Below, in pieces: positions 1 through 12,189 of a stretch of DNA of 64,000 bases. The stretch's first letter is position 1; each line of letters starts with the position of its first letter. Position numbers and translations under genes: made by a program. This DNA comes from Usnea hakonensis (Eukaryota; Ascomycota; Lecanoromycetes; Lecanorales; Parmeliaceae). The notes under the pieces are model-generated. The model was not told the origin of the DNA. It ran no database searches and was given only the letters and a program-made list of their open reading frames with translations. The stretch covers positions 1 to 64,000 of the forward strand of contig BLJB01000319.1 of the NCBI GenBank assembly GCA_013423325.1, given 5' to 3'.

Positions 1-672
1 CCACCCGTATTACACGCTAATGGTAATTTTTTTAGCATTGGCTGAGGTTTAAAAGCATCCCCGTTATCAATCAAAATGAAGCCTAACAGAGCTCTGCATG
101 CTATCTTCATTGACGCTGGTGATGTAATTGCGGATATTTGCTCGGGGGTGTTTGCGATGTTCAGGAAGGTGTGTTAAAGGGGCAAATCACTATCTACCAG
201 CCCACCAGCCTTCTGGGAGACCCAGTCGGAAACGCGGTCACTGTGGCTGTGCCAGCCTTATTGCACTGCTCAATATGCGATGCGTGCGAGGCAGTGTACA
301 ACATAGGGTACAAGATTACAGAGTGGGTGAAACAGTTGGCTTACGGTTTATCCAATCAAGTGGCCAAACTCGTAAGCTCTGTTTGGAGTAGGCATGTCCA
401 GTGGTAGAACGCGAATTGATTAGAAGACTGCGAGTCTATGCTAGTAACGACATCGGGGACAGAACAAAGATATTAGTTTCTCGCAGACATGAAAACATGG
501 TAGTACATGATAAGAGCCTCCCAAGTATCCACCGCTCCCAAGAGCTGTGGATGTGAGCCGTGAATCGTATTCTCGTAGCAGCAGATCGCTCATCGCTCGT
601 CCTTCATGATATCATTTGCATGCACCATCCAGATTCATCCATGTCAGTCTTACAACCTAAACCAGACATTCA
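1..672. other. intergenic, no gene seen
   Basis: No ORF here shows recognisable protein features. The right end is the probable 3' flank of the minus-strand HeLo-like gene that stops at 673. Confidence 0.5.
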
Positions 673-2564
673 TCACAGCCCATCCAAACCTGATAGTAGA
701 TCCAGAATCCCCGCAACCGCTGCGCCCCCAAACAGGCCCCTCCTCAAATTCTTGCTCGCGCTACTCGCATCTTTCTCTGTACTGCGTCTCTTTTCTTTGT
801 CGCGATGACTTTGCTGTCGAGGCGGCATGGAAGATCCTGGCGGTCTTTGTTGTTGTTGTGGGAAGTAGTTCCCAGGCGGAGGCTGGGGCGACTGGCTCAT
901 GAAGCCAGGGGGCCCATAGGGACTACCGACTGGCATGCGAGGGGGACCACTGGGTGGACCGTAAGGCTGTTGGGGTCGAAGACCGGCTGGGATAGCGGGG
1001 GTAGATTGCCAGGGCTGATTCAGCATTGGTCTGCCTTGCGGTATCGTTGGTTGGGTCATGCCGCGGTTCACAGTCCTTCCTGCATTTTCGGGTCCGTTGG
1101 CGCGGCCAGAATACGGCCTAGGGCGGCGTTCAGGACCGTCTCGCGAGTAAGACAGATTACTGCTGTCACTACTCCGTCGAGCGCCAGAGCCGCGTCGAGG
1201 AGATGAGACTTCGGACTCGGTGTCCGAAGACGTGTCATCTTCGGAGTGTAAGACATGCTTCCTTGGAGCTCGCCTTCGAGGGTGGGGATGCTCTTGATCC
1301 TCTTCATCGCTCTCGACACGGGCCTTGAAGCGGACATTCTTCTCGACGCCTTTGCGCGGTCCCTCTATGTAGCGGCCTCCAATGTCTGACGACCTCTCGA
1401 ACTCGGAGTCTGAAGTATCTTCGTCGCTTTCGTAGTAGGTGGGCTTCGCGGCGGGTTGGGCGCTGGAATTTTTACGACTGTTTGGCGGTGAAGGATATCC
1501 GCGACTGTTGGGTGGCGACGGACGCGCTTCTGTTTCCGGAATTCTTGTCCATTCGTGCAGTAAATGATTGACAATATCATAGACGGGTGCCCCTAAAGCT
1601 TGGTTCTCTCGAGCCAGGGCATTGGTGAATTGCCGGTCCAATTGTTGAAGTGGCTTTTCTTCAAACTTGACCATTGCTTGAGACTCGTTCGGTACCCTCT
1701 CTGCTACTGGCGGGCCTTGGATTGAAACACGTCGGCCCGTGTTAGCAGCTTGATCTTCATAGTAGCTTGTCTGAGCATGTGCAGCTGCGTCGTAGCTTGG
1801 AGGTAGATCTTCGATGGTCGGACTCATTGTTTCTTCCTTGTCTTCCTTTTCAGCCAGCTCGTATAGTTTCCGTAGCTCTACCAAGGACCAGTGTTGGACG
1901 ACCATCATGTTCTGTATCTCCGCGCGGTCCTGCCTCATGGTATGCTCCGTGGGGGGCGCTTTTGAGGGATCCTCGCTGCAAATAATTTAGCACGTATCCA
2001 GTAAGTTGTGGGGAGCCTTGGAACCGCGCCTTACCGTGTTGTAGCGATGGCTTTACCCATCTGCAAGATTTGAAGCATGATGGACAGACTCAATTTGAGC
2101 GACTCGAGCTGACCCAACAGATACTGGACCTTTCGCTTTTTGAAGCACCATTTGACCCTTTGGGCTATTGTGATAGATCGAAGATTGCCCTTGTCATCTT
2201 TCGCTTGGGCCAAATCGACCATGTTCTTGATCTCGTCGAAGACAACTTGACTTTGATCCCTTATTTCTGTTGCCGTCTCTATGGCGCTCGGTGTCGCAAT
2301 CGTTTTACCTTCCTCCATCGTTCTGCCGACTTGCTTGAGCATGAGAGAGAAGAGGGAGATGCCCTTGGCGATGCTGTGGATGTCGCATTCAGCATCGGTA
2401 ATGCCGGATGCGACTGCGTTGAGAACGAGAGAGAGGCGGAAGCCTGCCCCCGCGACCCCGATGATGGAGGCTATGATGCTGTGGAGCATGGTGTTAGCCG
2501 TGATGCCGATATGATTGTCCTTCCTATATCTGCCAGATGGAGTGGCGTACCCAATCTCTGCCAT
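673..2564 (-). CDS. HeLo-like N-terminal domain protein with disordered tail
   Basis: Proposed exons are 2564-2551, 2478-2035 and 1975-673, giving 586 residues. The 59-bp intron (2034-1976) has donor GTAAGG and acceptor TTGCAG and joins CG|C in frame. A 72-bp intron (2550-2479, GTACGC..CACAG, with a CTAAC branch site) is inferred because removing it leaves a start MAEIGIIASIIGVAGAG, typical of fungal STAND/HeLo-like N-domains (Pfam Helo_like_N type). Residues 1-150 are helical with a glycine-rich hydrophobic start. Residues 170-200 look coiled. Residues 200-560 are Ser/Pro/Gln-rich and disordered. The last 21 residues are again hydrophobic and glycine-rich (GLFGGAAVAG then ILDLL). In the family, such N-domains act in regulated cell death or STAND signalling, but no NACHT or NB-ARC follows here, so the role is unknown. 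Confidence 0.8.
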
Positions 2565-5500
2565 TCTGCTGATCGGATGTAGTTGCGTTGGACGTCAATG
2601 ATGTGTGTATGAGCTGGATGTAATCCAAACTCATCATGGGCATGATTATTATGCAGAGAGGAGGGAAAAGAAAGCCAGCCTGGGGAAAAAAGAGGGTGTT
2701 TAGAGGGGGGCAAAGATGAATATTGAGGCTGAAATTGTCAGGGTATCATTTATTCATTTTCATTTAGAGTATGAATTTTTGACTCCCTTTTTTCGGTCGA
2801 GGTCTAGCGCAGTTGTAGCCCTAACGGTTAAGGGTTTAGGCGGGGTCAAATGCTCGGCTCGACGACGATTCCATTGGTTCAAGCGGCAATATAAATAATG
2901 ACGTGCAGCGAAAAATCCTCTTACTAATCCTTATAAAAGTACTTTTGGCCTTAAAGGTGACGTTAAGGCAGTTCTATAAATGCTCCGCCACGCTCACCCA
3001 CACTCACGCATCATTGCAAAAAGTCAATAAGCCATAAGACAAGGCGCACTCACCGACTGAATTCTTCCATGTTACCTTGTTGAACTGAAAATATGTACCG
3101 AATAAGCTTAAATCTCGTGCGCCTGAGGGGCGTCTTGAAATCCGATGCCTCGGATATCATATTATTTTGAAGCCTTCTACTACATACCTACATACCTACC
3201 TTACTGAACACGGTAAGCGGTAGATCGACGCCAAGTAACAGACCCTCACCGAAAATATATAAAGTAACGTGGGAACCGCTGCCCGCCAACGCAGCACTAT
3301 TTTACTAGGTACTTGGTACACATGGCAGCCACAAGGCTACCTACTTCATAAAGTATGCACCCACCCTTTCGCTCACTGGCCCTGTCGAGCTAAAGTGCTG
3401 CCCGAACACCTCCTTACTACTATCGGGCTCCCTTCTACTAAAGTAATTTGCCTTTTCTTCATCCCATCATGTCTTATCAAAACACCCTTGGAGCTCACAC
3501 ATCCCTCCTCATCAGTAGGCACCTGATCATTGACGTGGCAAGAGACATACATCCATCGTCCTGCAAGCCGCCGTTTTAACTCCGGTGTCTGTTGACGGGC
3601 TTGGAGGACTCGAATTTGTAATTCGTGCACAACGACTGCTAGCCTATTGGCTATATATTCCATGGCTTGCCCGCTATGTTTATCGTTATCCGCTGTCTTT
3701 ACCCACGGGCAACCACTACCACCATTACCACCACCACCCACGCTCCAGCCTTAGAGCCTTACAATAACGTGAAACTTCCCGTCTCAGCATGCGCGTCGTC
3801 CCTGTTCTCATTGGTGCGTCAGCTTCCCGTGTCTGGCAGCCATCTGGCCTGAATGACTCATTGCCTACTCCATATTACCCCATAGACGCAGCTTATCTCC
3901 TGCCTGAAACCAGTAGAGAAATCCTTGGCTACCGGGATACTAGGTTGCAGTTCAATGCCCTTGGCATTCCTTCCCCGCACACCCTTTTCTTCAAATCTCG
4001 CGTTATATGGAATCATTCAAACCGGTGACATTATCGCCATAACGATAAGAAAGGTCTGGATGCAGCAAGCCCTAGGATTATCTACTATCTACACAACCAG
4101 CTCTGCATGAGCAGGAGGTAGATCTTGGCTCAGATCAATAATCATTCAGACCGGTGATATTATCCCCATAAGGATGAGCTAGGATCGAATGCAACAAGCC
4201 TCGAGATTATCTAATATTTTTCCACGACCAGTTCTACACGAACAAGAAGTTGGACCTAGCTCAGAGACATGTTGACCCACCACGCCAATGTCACACTCGC
4301 TTTGACTTGCTCATCCTCCTGTATGTTCTTGTCATGTAACCGGCAGAATAGGCACATCTTCCGCGTTCATCAAATTACAGTCACAGGCATTGAGCCAGTA
4401 TTCCCGTTGCATCCGGATGTTCTGCGCTTTCGATCGTGAATCTCAACTCCTGATGCAAGCCGGATTTTGTCATTCGATCGTAAGGCCCTGGAGCTATAAT
4501 CTGTTTGAAGTCGTCGTCGACCCGTCGGCTATTGGCATCGAATTTCTTACTCAAGTCGAAGGCAACCTAATTCTCACATGTGAAATTTCAGGGGTCACCG
4601 CCAAGACGATGAAAGCTGTCCTTGATCGGAGCCTGCTTCTATCGTGATGGCTCAGAATTGTTTTCAAATATTGGGTAAATGCTATCATCCGGAAAAGGTG
4701 TCAATGCAGATTCTGCTGATGTGTTCCCGGAAGTTTACACAGCTGCCTGATTTTGCCTATTCCTGGCGAGCCCCCCACAGACCCTCCTGGTGCCACATGC
4801 CAGCGGCATCACCTTGATGCGCGTTCACGAAATCCGGATTCAGGGCTCTTAGCGACTAGTCGTAGACAGTATCCGGCTTGAGCCTGGACGAAGTTTGGCT
4901 GAGGTTTGTAAAGCTCGATATGTTTGCTAGAAGTGGGCATTGACTTGGAGTGTCAGGGCGGCACCGTACTTGCATCGAGCTCGATCCCTTGGCCGCAGCC
5001 CCAGCGCTCTTCATCTTTCCTATCTAGCCTTCTTCTCAAAGGCCAGCGGCTTCCGACCCTTGGTGGATGACATCACAATCATGAGGCATGCAGTAATTGC
5101 GGGTTTCGCCCTCATTCCAACAGCAGGAAATGACCACACTCGTCCTCGGCGGAATAACTGGATCATCATGATTCATTTCACCATCCTCGCCTTTACAATC
5201 TCTATTGGAGATTCACAATAGCCAACTAGTTGCCAACACCCCTACACAATGTTTCGAATCGGGCCGGGTGCAGAGGGAAAATTACTGAAGCAGTCCGAGG
5301 GCAAGAAGAAGTGCTAAAGCATTAATAATCGTTAGCTAGGCAAGAGGGACATTCGATGAAGCGACTGTAGTGAGAAGCGGTACCAGATGAGGGGAGGTAG
5401 ATGTGGGATGATGGTAGTGCTAGATGGCGCAGGGAGAGTATCTTTATACGTATGCCTTGTTGCTGCAATAGAGCAAATATCACAGTCCCTTTTCTACCAG

Positions 5501-6477
5501 ACGGCAGGCTAGGAGACGAACGGCTTGGTGTAGCATGGGACTGCACACATCCAGAGTGAAGTCGCGAAGTATTTGCCAGATCATAAGGGAACGAGCCTGA
5601 AGTGATGACTGAGTGGAGAGACAGCTAACATTCTGGGACAGCGGACCCTAACAACGAACCAAAGATTTGATGAACGTTAGGGGAGCTTGCCGCCTCGAAT
5701 CAGCTTTGCTTGAGTACACGGTTCACCCTAGGCATTCGACACGGCCACAGATGATTTTGCATTGCCACCATTGTTATGGAAAAATGACTCGTCACGCTAC
5801 GGACAAGGTATCGAGGCATACAAGTCCAAATGATAACCCGGACGACCTTCCAAATGCCAAGGAGAGATAGCTGGACGGTCTCTCGGTATGTCCTTGACAG
5901 TCCAGGGTGAGATATGAAGGACTGTAAATAGTTGTGTCATGTTCCCAATTTCGAGGTATTTTGGGGACAACAAAGGGAATACAATTTAAGTGATATGGTT
6001 CGTTGAAGATGTTGGAAGTTCTTTATCAAAGCTGAATCAAGGCAAGAGATAAATTGAGGAATGACGAGGGATCTTTTCTTCCTACTCCCCCATCTCTCCA
6101 AGATGGAGGGGACAGTGAGGGACAGTGAGGGAAGATGAGGCTGATGGCTGAGGGCTGAGGGCTGAGGCAGAGTCAAGGAGGCAAAATTACCCCTGTGATT
6201 TTCTCAATGATTTTTCACACAGGGCTAAAATTCCTCCGCCGGGTCAATCAAAGTACTACTCTACTCAAGCTCTGTGACATCACCTCGGTACCTGACCTTT
6301 ACATTCCAAATGATTCAATGCTTCTCCTTCTCCTTTATTATCAAGACATTTCTTTCTCCTTGATCATAAGTCGGTAGGAAGTCTAGATGTTAGGAATTAT
6401 TTCCTCGCATACAATTTGTAGAACTTCGAATTTCTTTTTGCCAGAGAACACTCTTGTTTCCGTCGAAGAAGAAGAAG
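2565..6477. other. long intergenic region
   Basis: About 3.9 kb with only short, unconvincing ORFs in all frames. It holds one imperfect tandem duplication (4011-4268). I see no transposase, RNA gene or recognisable pseudogene. Confidence 0.45.
4011..4268. repeat. two-copy tandem repeat, period about 129 bp
   Basis: Copy one starts AATCATTCAAACCGGTGACA at 4011 and copy two starts AATCATTCAGACCGGTGATA at 4140. Similarity continues through GATTATCTA and ACCAG blocks to about 4268. The copies are diverged, with many substitutions. Confidence 0.7.
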
Positions 6478-8328
6478 ATGGCGGTCTCGAATGAACCCAA
6501 AGCGCCCGATGCCCCTCACGGCGTCACCAAAGCTACAAACTCATACAATGATTGGCCAAATGATGCTGGAGTGCGTACTCTCTTTGCATTACCCTTTTTC
6601 TTTTTTTCATCCTTGGCTCAACTCATCCTCTTTCTCAGTTCGAGACCTACCATGACGAGACCAATCCAGTCGAGCTCAAAGTATCAGGAAACATCCCAGC
6701 ATATGCCGCGTGAGTCATGTTCAGGAAACAAACATCTTTTGGCATCCGCGAAAAACTGAAACCTATTTAGAGGCATCCTCTACCGGACCGGTCCTGGTGG
6801 TCATCAAATCACCACCGCCAAGAACAAAAATTTTGCTGTATCCCACTGGTTTGATGGCTTCTCCCAAACGCACCGCTTCGAGCTTTTACCACCATCAGAC
6901 GGGAATATGATTAAACGCGTCAGGTATAACTCACGCCACGGGTGCGACAACCTCGTTGAAAATATACGCAAAACTGGAGAAATGCCCATAATATCGTTTG
7001 GTCAACAACAAGACCCATGCGAATCGTTTTTCAAAAAAGTCATGAGCTCCTTTCAAGTAGCCACTGCGGGTGATAGCAAATCCGCCTCGGAAGTGAACGT
7101 TGGGGTGACGGTTAGAGCAAATATGCCGGTGCCTGAAGGATTAGCCAGAAAAGATAAAGGACAGCCGGAAGCCACCGATACTGTCAACCCCAAGATCGAC
7201 AACCTCTGGCTCAAGACTGATAACGCTACCCTCCAATGTATCGATCCTGCATCCCTCCAACCAATCGCCGCTGTACGCCAACCAGAGCTTCACCCAGATC
7301 TGAAAGGACCCTTCACAGGCGCCCACTCCCGCACGGATCCAATCACAGGGGACTGGTACAATTACAATCTTGAAGTAGGACGGCAACCAACGTATCGAGT
7401 CTTCTCCGTCTCCGCCAAGACTGGCAAGACTACTGTCCTTGCTACCCTCACTGGTGGACCGATTAGAGGGGCATACCTTCATTCGATCCTCCTGACAGAG
7501 CGCTATGTCATAATCTGTATATTTGATTCATACTTTTCCAAAGGCGGTGTGAAGGTTCTGTGGACGAGGAACTTACTAGATGCTATAGAATTCGAACCCA
7601 AGAAGAAGAATCTTTGGCTCGTAGTTGATCGATGGCACGATCAGGGTCTCGTGGGAATGTTCGAATCGGATCCTTTCTTCGCTTTTCATCCCGTCAACGC
7701 ATGGGAGCAAGCCTCGGAAACGGAGACGGGGAAGATGGACATTGTCGCCGACATTCCTACATACCCGAATCTCGATATTCTCAAGCGCTTCTACTATCAC
7801 AACATGAAAGGGACCGCCCCCGGTGCCCTCAACTACGTTGATGGCAAGGGAGAAACGTGCAAACCGACCCTCATGCGCTTCAAGCTGCCGGGCGTCGGCA
7901 GCACGAAGATACCCACGACAAGCAAGCCCGGAAAAGTCGAGATGGTATTCACCGCGCCAAAAGAAGATACGCCCGAACTCCCAACCTTCAATCCTCTCCG
8001 CGCGACCAAACCCAGCCGCTATATCTACGGCGTCTGCGATCGCGGCAACTCCACCTTCTTCGATGGACTGATCAAATATGACAGCGAGACCCGCTCGTCC
8101 ATAGCGCGCGTCACACACGCCCAGTCGCCGGGCGAGCCGATCTTCCTGCCGGATCCGGAAGGGCATGAGGAGGATGACGGGGTGTGCTTGAGCGTGGTGC
8201 TCGATGGGACCAAGGGCAAGAGCCATCTGTTGGTTTTGGACGCCCGGTCGTTTGAGGAGGTGGGCAGGGCGGAGATGGAGACTGTGGTGCCGTTTGGCTT
8301 TCATGGGAGTCATGTCGCTGGTTCGTAG
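6478..8328 (+). CDS. carotenoid/stilbene cleavage oxygenase
   Basis: Exons 6478-6570, 6639-6709 and 6771-8328 encode 573 residues of the RPE65/carotenoid cleavage oxygenase family (Fe(II) enzymes cleaving carotenoid, apocarotenoid or stilbene double bonds). The introns have donors GTGCGT and GTGAGT and acceptors CTCAG and TTTAG, and join in frame through RTGPGGH. The four expected iron-binding histidines are visible: about H240 (GAHSRTDP), H292 (AYLHSILL), H361 (FFAFHPVNAW) and H566 near the C-terminus (FGFHGSHV). The start is the first ATG; an in-frame TTG lies upstream. There is no signal peptide, so it is probably cytosolic. Length matches the larger fungal members. The substrate (carotenoid, resveratrol-like stilbene or lignostilbene) cannot be told from sequence alone, and no carotenoid synthesis genes are nearby. 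Confidence 0.92.
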
Positions 8329-9797
8329 CCGCGAGGCGTGGTATAGCATAGGATAGGATAGGGTAGGGTAGGGTGTCATGCCGGGTGGGGATGGAGAAGT
8401 TGGCATTAATCGGAGCGGGGCTATTTCTTCTTCTTCTCCATCTTCGTCTTCTTCTTCTTCGTCTTTACCTTATTACCCATGCATGTGAAATGGGAAAATG
8501 AAATAATCTCACGTCCGTCACATGGACCATTTGTCGTTTCACCCTCACCCTCGACCGCCTACCACGGCACACATTCTTTTCTTTGCAGGGGTCAGTACCT
8601 TAAGTACGTAATTTCTTACTTCATGCTAGGCGGGTGACAAGCCGCGGAAGTGCTTGACACAATGGACAACAGCTTCTCCCAACTTCTTCGGTGCTTCCAT
8701 ACACACATTTGCATCCCGTTTGTTGCCGTCCCAACAGGCAAGGGATGCTACGTTGATAACTTTAATTTTCCGAAAGATTGTAGATGGAGATGCGAGTCTG
8801 CCAAGCCCTTAGCATCCAAGCGCACCAATGATTGAGCGCTTCAGGAACAGGGTACCCCGCATCATCACGCAGGAACAAGAAGTCTTAACAATAGACCGTC
8901 TCTGTCACCAGCCTTGTTTGGTGATATCTAGTATACTCTAATCGACGCCTCACGCCGCCACTAGTATATAACATGTCTGGTTCGTCTGATGAGTGGGTGA
9001 ATGGTGAATGCCATATCTGCGCTTTGGTAATGGTTTAATAATAAGTCACTCTATTGATTGCCAAATATGTACCCTGACCTGGTGCGCTTTTCTAAAATCC
9101 CATATTGACCGGCACTAGCTAAGGTAGCCAGATTCGCCAGAGTCCTGGACCAAATTGTCAATTTCGCAATACAACATAGAAAAAAGAATACCGTCAACCT
9201 CCCCCCACGGGCGAAAGACTTTGGAGAAAGCCGGCACGGCTCGAACGTGACAATCGTTGCCCGTTAGGACAACGCCTATGATTCAATGATTCAGACGGCA
9301 CGGCATACGGAAGATCTGGCATGAATCCGCTTTCCTACTTTGAGCCTTATTCTCCGGATCCTTTCAACTTACCAAGGCCCAAGGGTCACTAGTGTCCAGT
9401 CAAGTATGCTACCCATGGTCTTGGGTCTAAGATATGCTATTCGAGCACCAATCAGAACCACCAATGAAAGCCAGTGCCCCTGGATCTATGCCATCGCGGC
9501 CGCTGGGACAACTTTACACGTGCTTGTCCAGATTCTAGAAATACCCACTTGCTGAAAAAGTGCAAGTGCGTGGGATATCAAGCTGTACATCATGCATCCA
9601 CCGGTGATGCTAGTCTCCCTGATGTGGGTGCCACATGCAGGGCCCTGTAGACAAAAACATGACGTTTCCGCTCTTTTCACCTCGAGTCGCATGATATTGA
9701 TTCCTCGAATACCAAGTCGTGCAGTCATTGATCAACACTCCTCCAATGTGCAAGTCGCTTGCGTCTGCCTCCATCTGATGAACCACCTCCGCCCAAA
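8329..9797. other. intergenic, no gene seen
   Basis: About 1.5 kb between two plus-strand genes. The first 130 bases hold GGATAG/GGGTAG and TTCTTC microrepeats in the likely 3' UTR of the oxygenase. Nothing else is supported. Confidence 0.5.
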
Positions 9798-11323
9798 ATG
9801 AAGCAAGAAACCTTTGACGTCCCTTCAAATGGGGACGTCGATCAAGGCTGGGCGATTCTAGCCATATGCTGGGCCTTTATCGTATGTGCGCTCGTCTCAA
9901 CAATGCTGCGCGTGTGGGTTCGCTCGCGAATCACGCGCAACCTGGGAGGAGATGATTATGTCGCAGTCGCCGCCATGGTAAAAGACCCGTTGCCTCCGAA
10001 TGTGTCTGAATCCTTGTTCCTAATGCACGTCAATCGTAAACAGATGACCACCCTCGTCGGCGCGGCATTCATTACCGTCGAAGTACTCAACGGATTGGGA
10101 AGACATGAATACTACTTGTCCCCTGCCCAGCGCAGACTCTTTCAAGTCGTTGGCTGGGCCGACTGGATCCAGACCTTCATCACCCTCGCCCTTATGAAAA
10201 TCTCCATCTGCCTATTTCTTCTCCGGATCGTGGACACTCGGAACGTCGTCCGAGGCATGTACGCTCTCATCTCATGCATCACTCTCTTCACCGCTGTGAG
10301 CGTCTTCCTCTTCCTCGGCGTCTGCCGACCTCTCCGAGCGTATTGGGACGTCGGCGTCGATGGGGTATGTTTGTCGAACCATCAAGTCGAATCCATCGTC
10401 CTCGCCCAAGGCAGTAAGTCGACCTGAAAACAAGACCCACCCAAGCTTGGTGCCCTAACCACAGAAATCAACAGTCCTGTCGGTCATTTCCGACCTCATC
10501 CTTGCAGCACTTCCGGCCATCTTTCTGCGAAACCTCCAGATTGGATTCAGAACCAAAGTGGGACTGTGCCTTTTAATGGGGCTAGGCGTCTTGTCAGTGC
10601 ACTAGCGTATCGTACTCATTACCATATCACTCTTCTGACTCACAATACACAGCACCGCCGTATGCTGTACCGTCCGAACCGCCCTATCTGGAGCCGTCAC
10701 CAACCCAGACCTAACCTGTAAGTCTCCACGAGTCCCCCTTCCCCCTCCCGAAAGAATTAAAAAAGCTAAAAAGAAAAACACCAGGGGCCGTCACCACAAG
10801 CGTAGGCTGGAGACTGTTCGTCCCCCCTCCCCCCCCCAACAACCAAGAAAACCCCACCCACTAACCACCCTCCCACAGCCCCGAAGTCAACATCGGCATC
10901 GTCTGCGCCAACGCCCCCGTCCTCCGCCCCTTATACCTCTTCTTCCGCGGCCGCCTCGCGTCCCAAGTCCAGTCCCACAGCCAAAACACGCCCCATACCG
11001 GCAATGGCATCGCCACCAGCAAAGAGCGCATGTGGCCCCCCCACTACAACACCACCACCCCGCGCGATGGAATGTCCCCCGCGTGGCGCGATGAGGCGGG
11101 GGATATGAGTGTTAGTTTGGAGATGGGGTTGCAGGGGAATGAGGAGGGGGGGGGGTTTGGGGGTGGAGGTGGTGGAGGAGGGGAGGGCTTTGGCGGTGGG
11201 GGTGGGAAGGGCTTCGGGGGTCATGATGAGGGGGGGTTTGGGGACGGGTATGGGGGGAGGGGGAGTCAGCCGAGGAGTCCGTTGAAGGAGAAACCGTATT
11301 TTATTATGGGGGGTGGGCGCTGA
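9798..11323 (+). CDS. seven-helix rhodopsin-family membrane protein
   Basis: Six exons (9798-9977, 10044-10413, 10475-10592, 10653-10717, 10785-10815, 10879-11323) give 402 residues. The introns are 60-67 bp and all joins stay in frame. The protein matches the fungal rhodopsin-like integral membrane family (Pfam Fung_rhodopsin, often called Pth11-like without CFEM). Visible marks are LGGDDYVAVAA after helix 1, a Trp-Ala-Asp loop, LALMKISICLFLLRI, a GVCRPLRAYWD loop and VNIGIVCANAPVLRPLY in the last helix. The C-terminal tail of about 100 residues is cytosolic in type and very glycine-rich. The last donor (GTTCGT at 10816) is weak and was chosen only by frame. Members are candidate surface sensors; the ligand is unknown. 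Confidence 0.85.
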
Positions 11324-11735
11324 GGTGTGGATCTTTTTTTTGGGGGGGGAGGGGGGGTGGTGTGTAGGATGAAATGTGGGATGTGGGATGATGGATGGAA
11401 GAGCTGGCTGGCTAGCTGGCTGTGTTGGTGTACGAGTACGATGATAGATGATATACGATATTGACCCAGTGCGGTACGGGAACGCTTGACATTCAAATTT
11501 TCCCCTTCCCCCCCCCCTTTCTATTCTATCCTATCCTCCTCACTTACCTCATCTCATCTGCTCCTCAATCCAATCCACCTCCTCACCTACCTCCCAAAGT
11601 AGCTCAGTCCCCAACCAAACCCAAACCAATCCCGAAACCATTAAAACAAACAAAGATCATAGACTAAGTGACTAAGTGACTGACTAACTAACTGACTAAC
11701 GGACTGAAGATAGGATCAGATGAAAATTAAAATTA

Positions 11736-11850
11736 GGAGAGAAGGAGAGGGAGAGAGAGAGAGAGAGAGGGGGGGGGGTGGAGAGAGAGAGAGAGTGAGA
11801 GGTAGGGGAGGAGGTAGGGGAGGAGGGAGAGTGAGAGTGAGAGTGGGAGG
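11736..11850. repeat. GA-rich microsatellite
   Basis: A purine run on the plus strand with repeated GA dinucleotides, broken by a G10 tract near 11770 and GTGAGA/GTAGGG variants. Confidence 0.8.
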
Positions 11851-12053
11851 GGATAGAGTAGGATAGGATAGGATCATGTTATCACATCACCTGCCTATTT
11901 CCCTCCCCCTCTCCTTCCAACGACATCCCTCCCTCCTTCCCTCCCCCTCCCCTCCCTTCCTTCCCCCCAATTCCCCCCACGCAGCTTCCCCATTCCCCCC
12001 AACCCCAAAAGCGAAACGATACAATTCCGCATTGTAGATGACACCTACCTCAC

Positions 12054-12120
12054 CTCTGCTCTGCTCTGCCCTGCTCTGCTCTGCTCTGCTCTGCTCTACT
12101 CTGCTCTGCTCTGCTCTGCC
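12054..12120. repeat. CTCTG pentanucleotide repeat
   Basis: About 13 near-perfect copies of a five-base unit (CTCTG phase) with single-base variants. Confidence 0.9.
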
Positions 12121-12189
12121 TGCCTGCGTGCGGGATCGGCTGGGTTTGCGTTCTTAGGGATGTTCGCGCCGTGGCGAGGCGGTGAGAGG

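Noticed and set aside
7576..8406. 276-codon minus-strand ORF opposite the cleavage oxygenase
   Set aside because: It is antisense to well-conserved coding sequence and has no features of its own.
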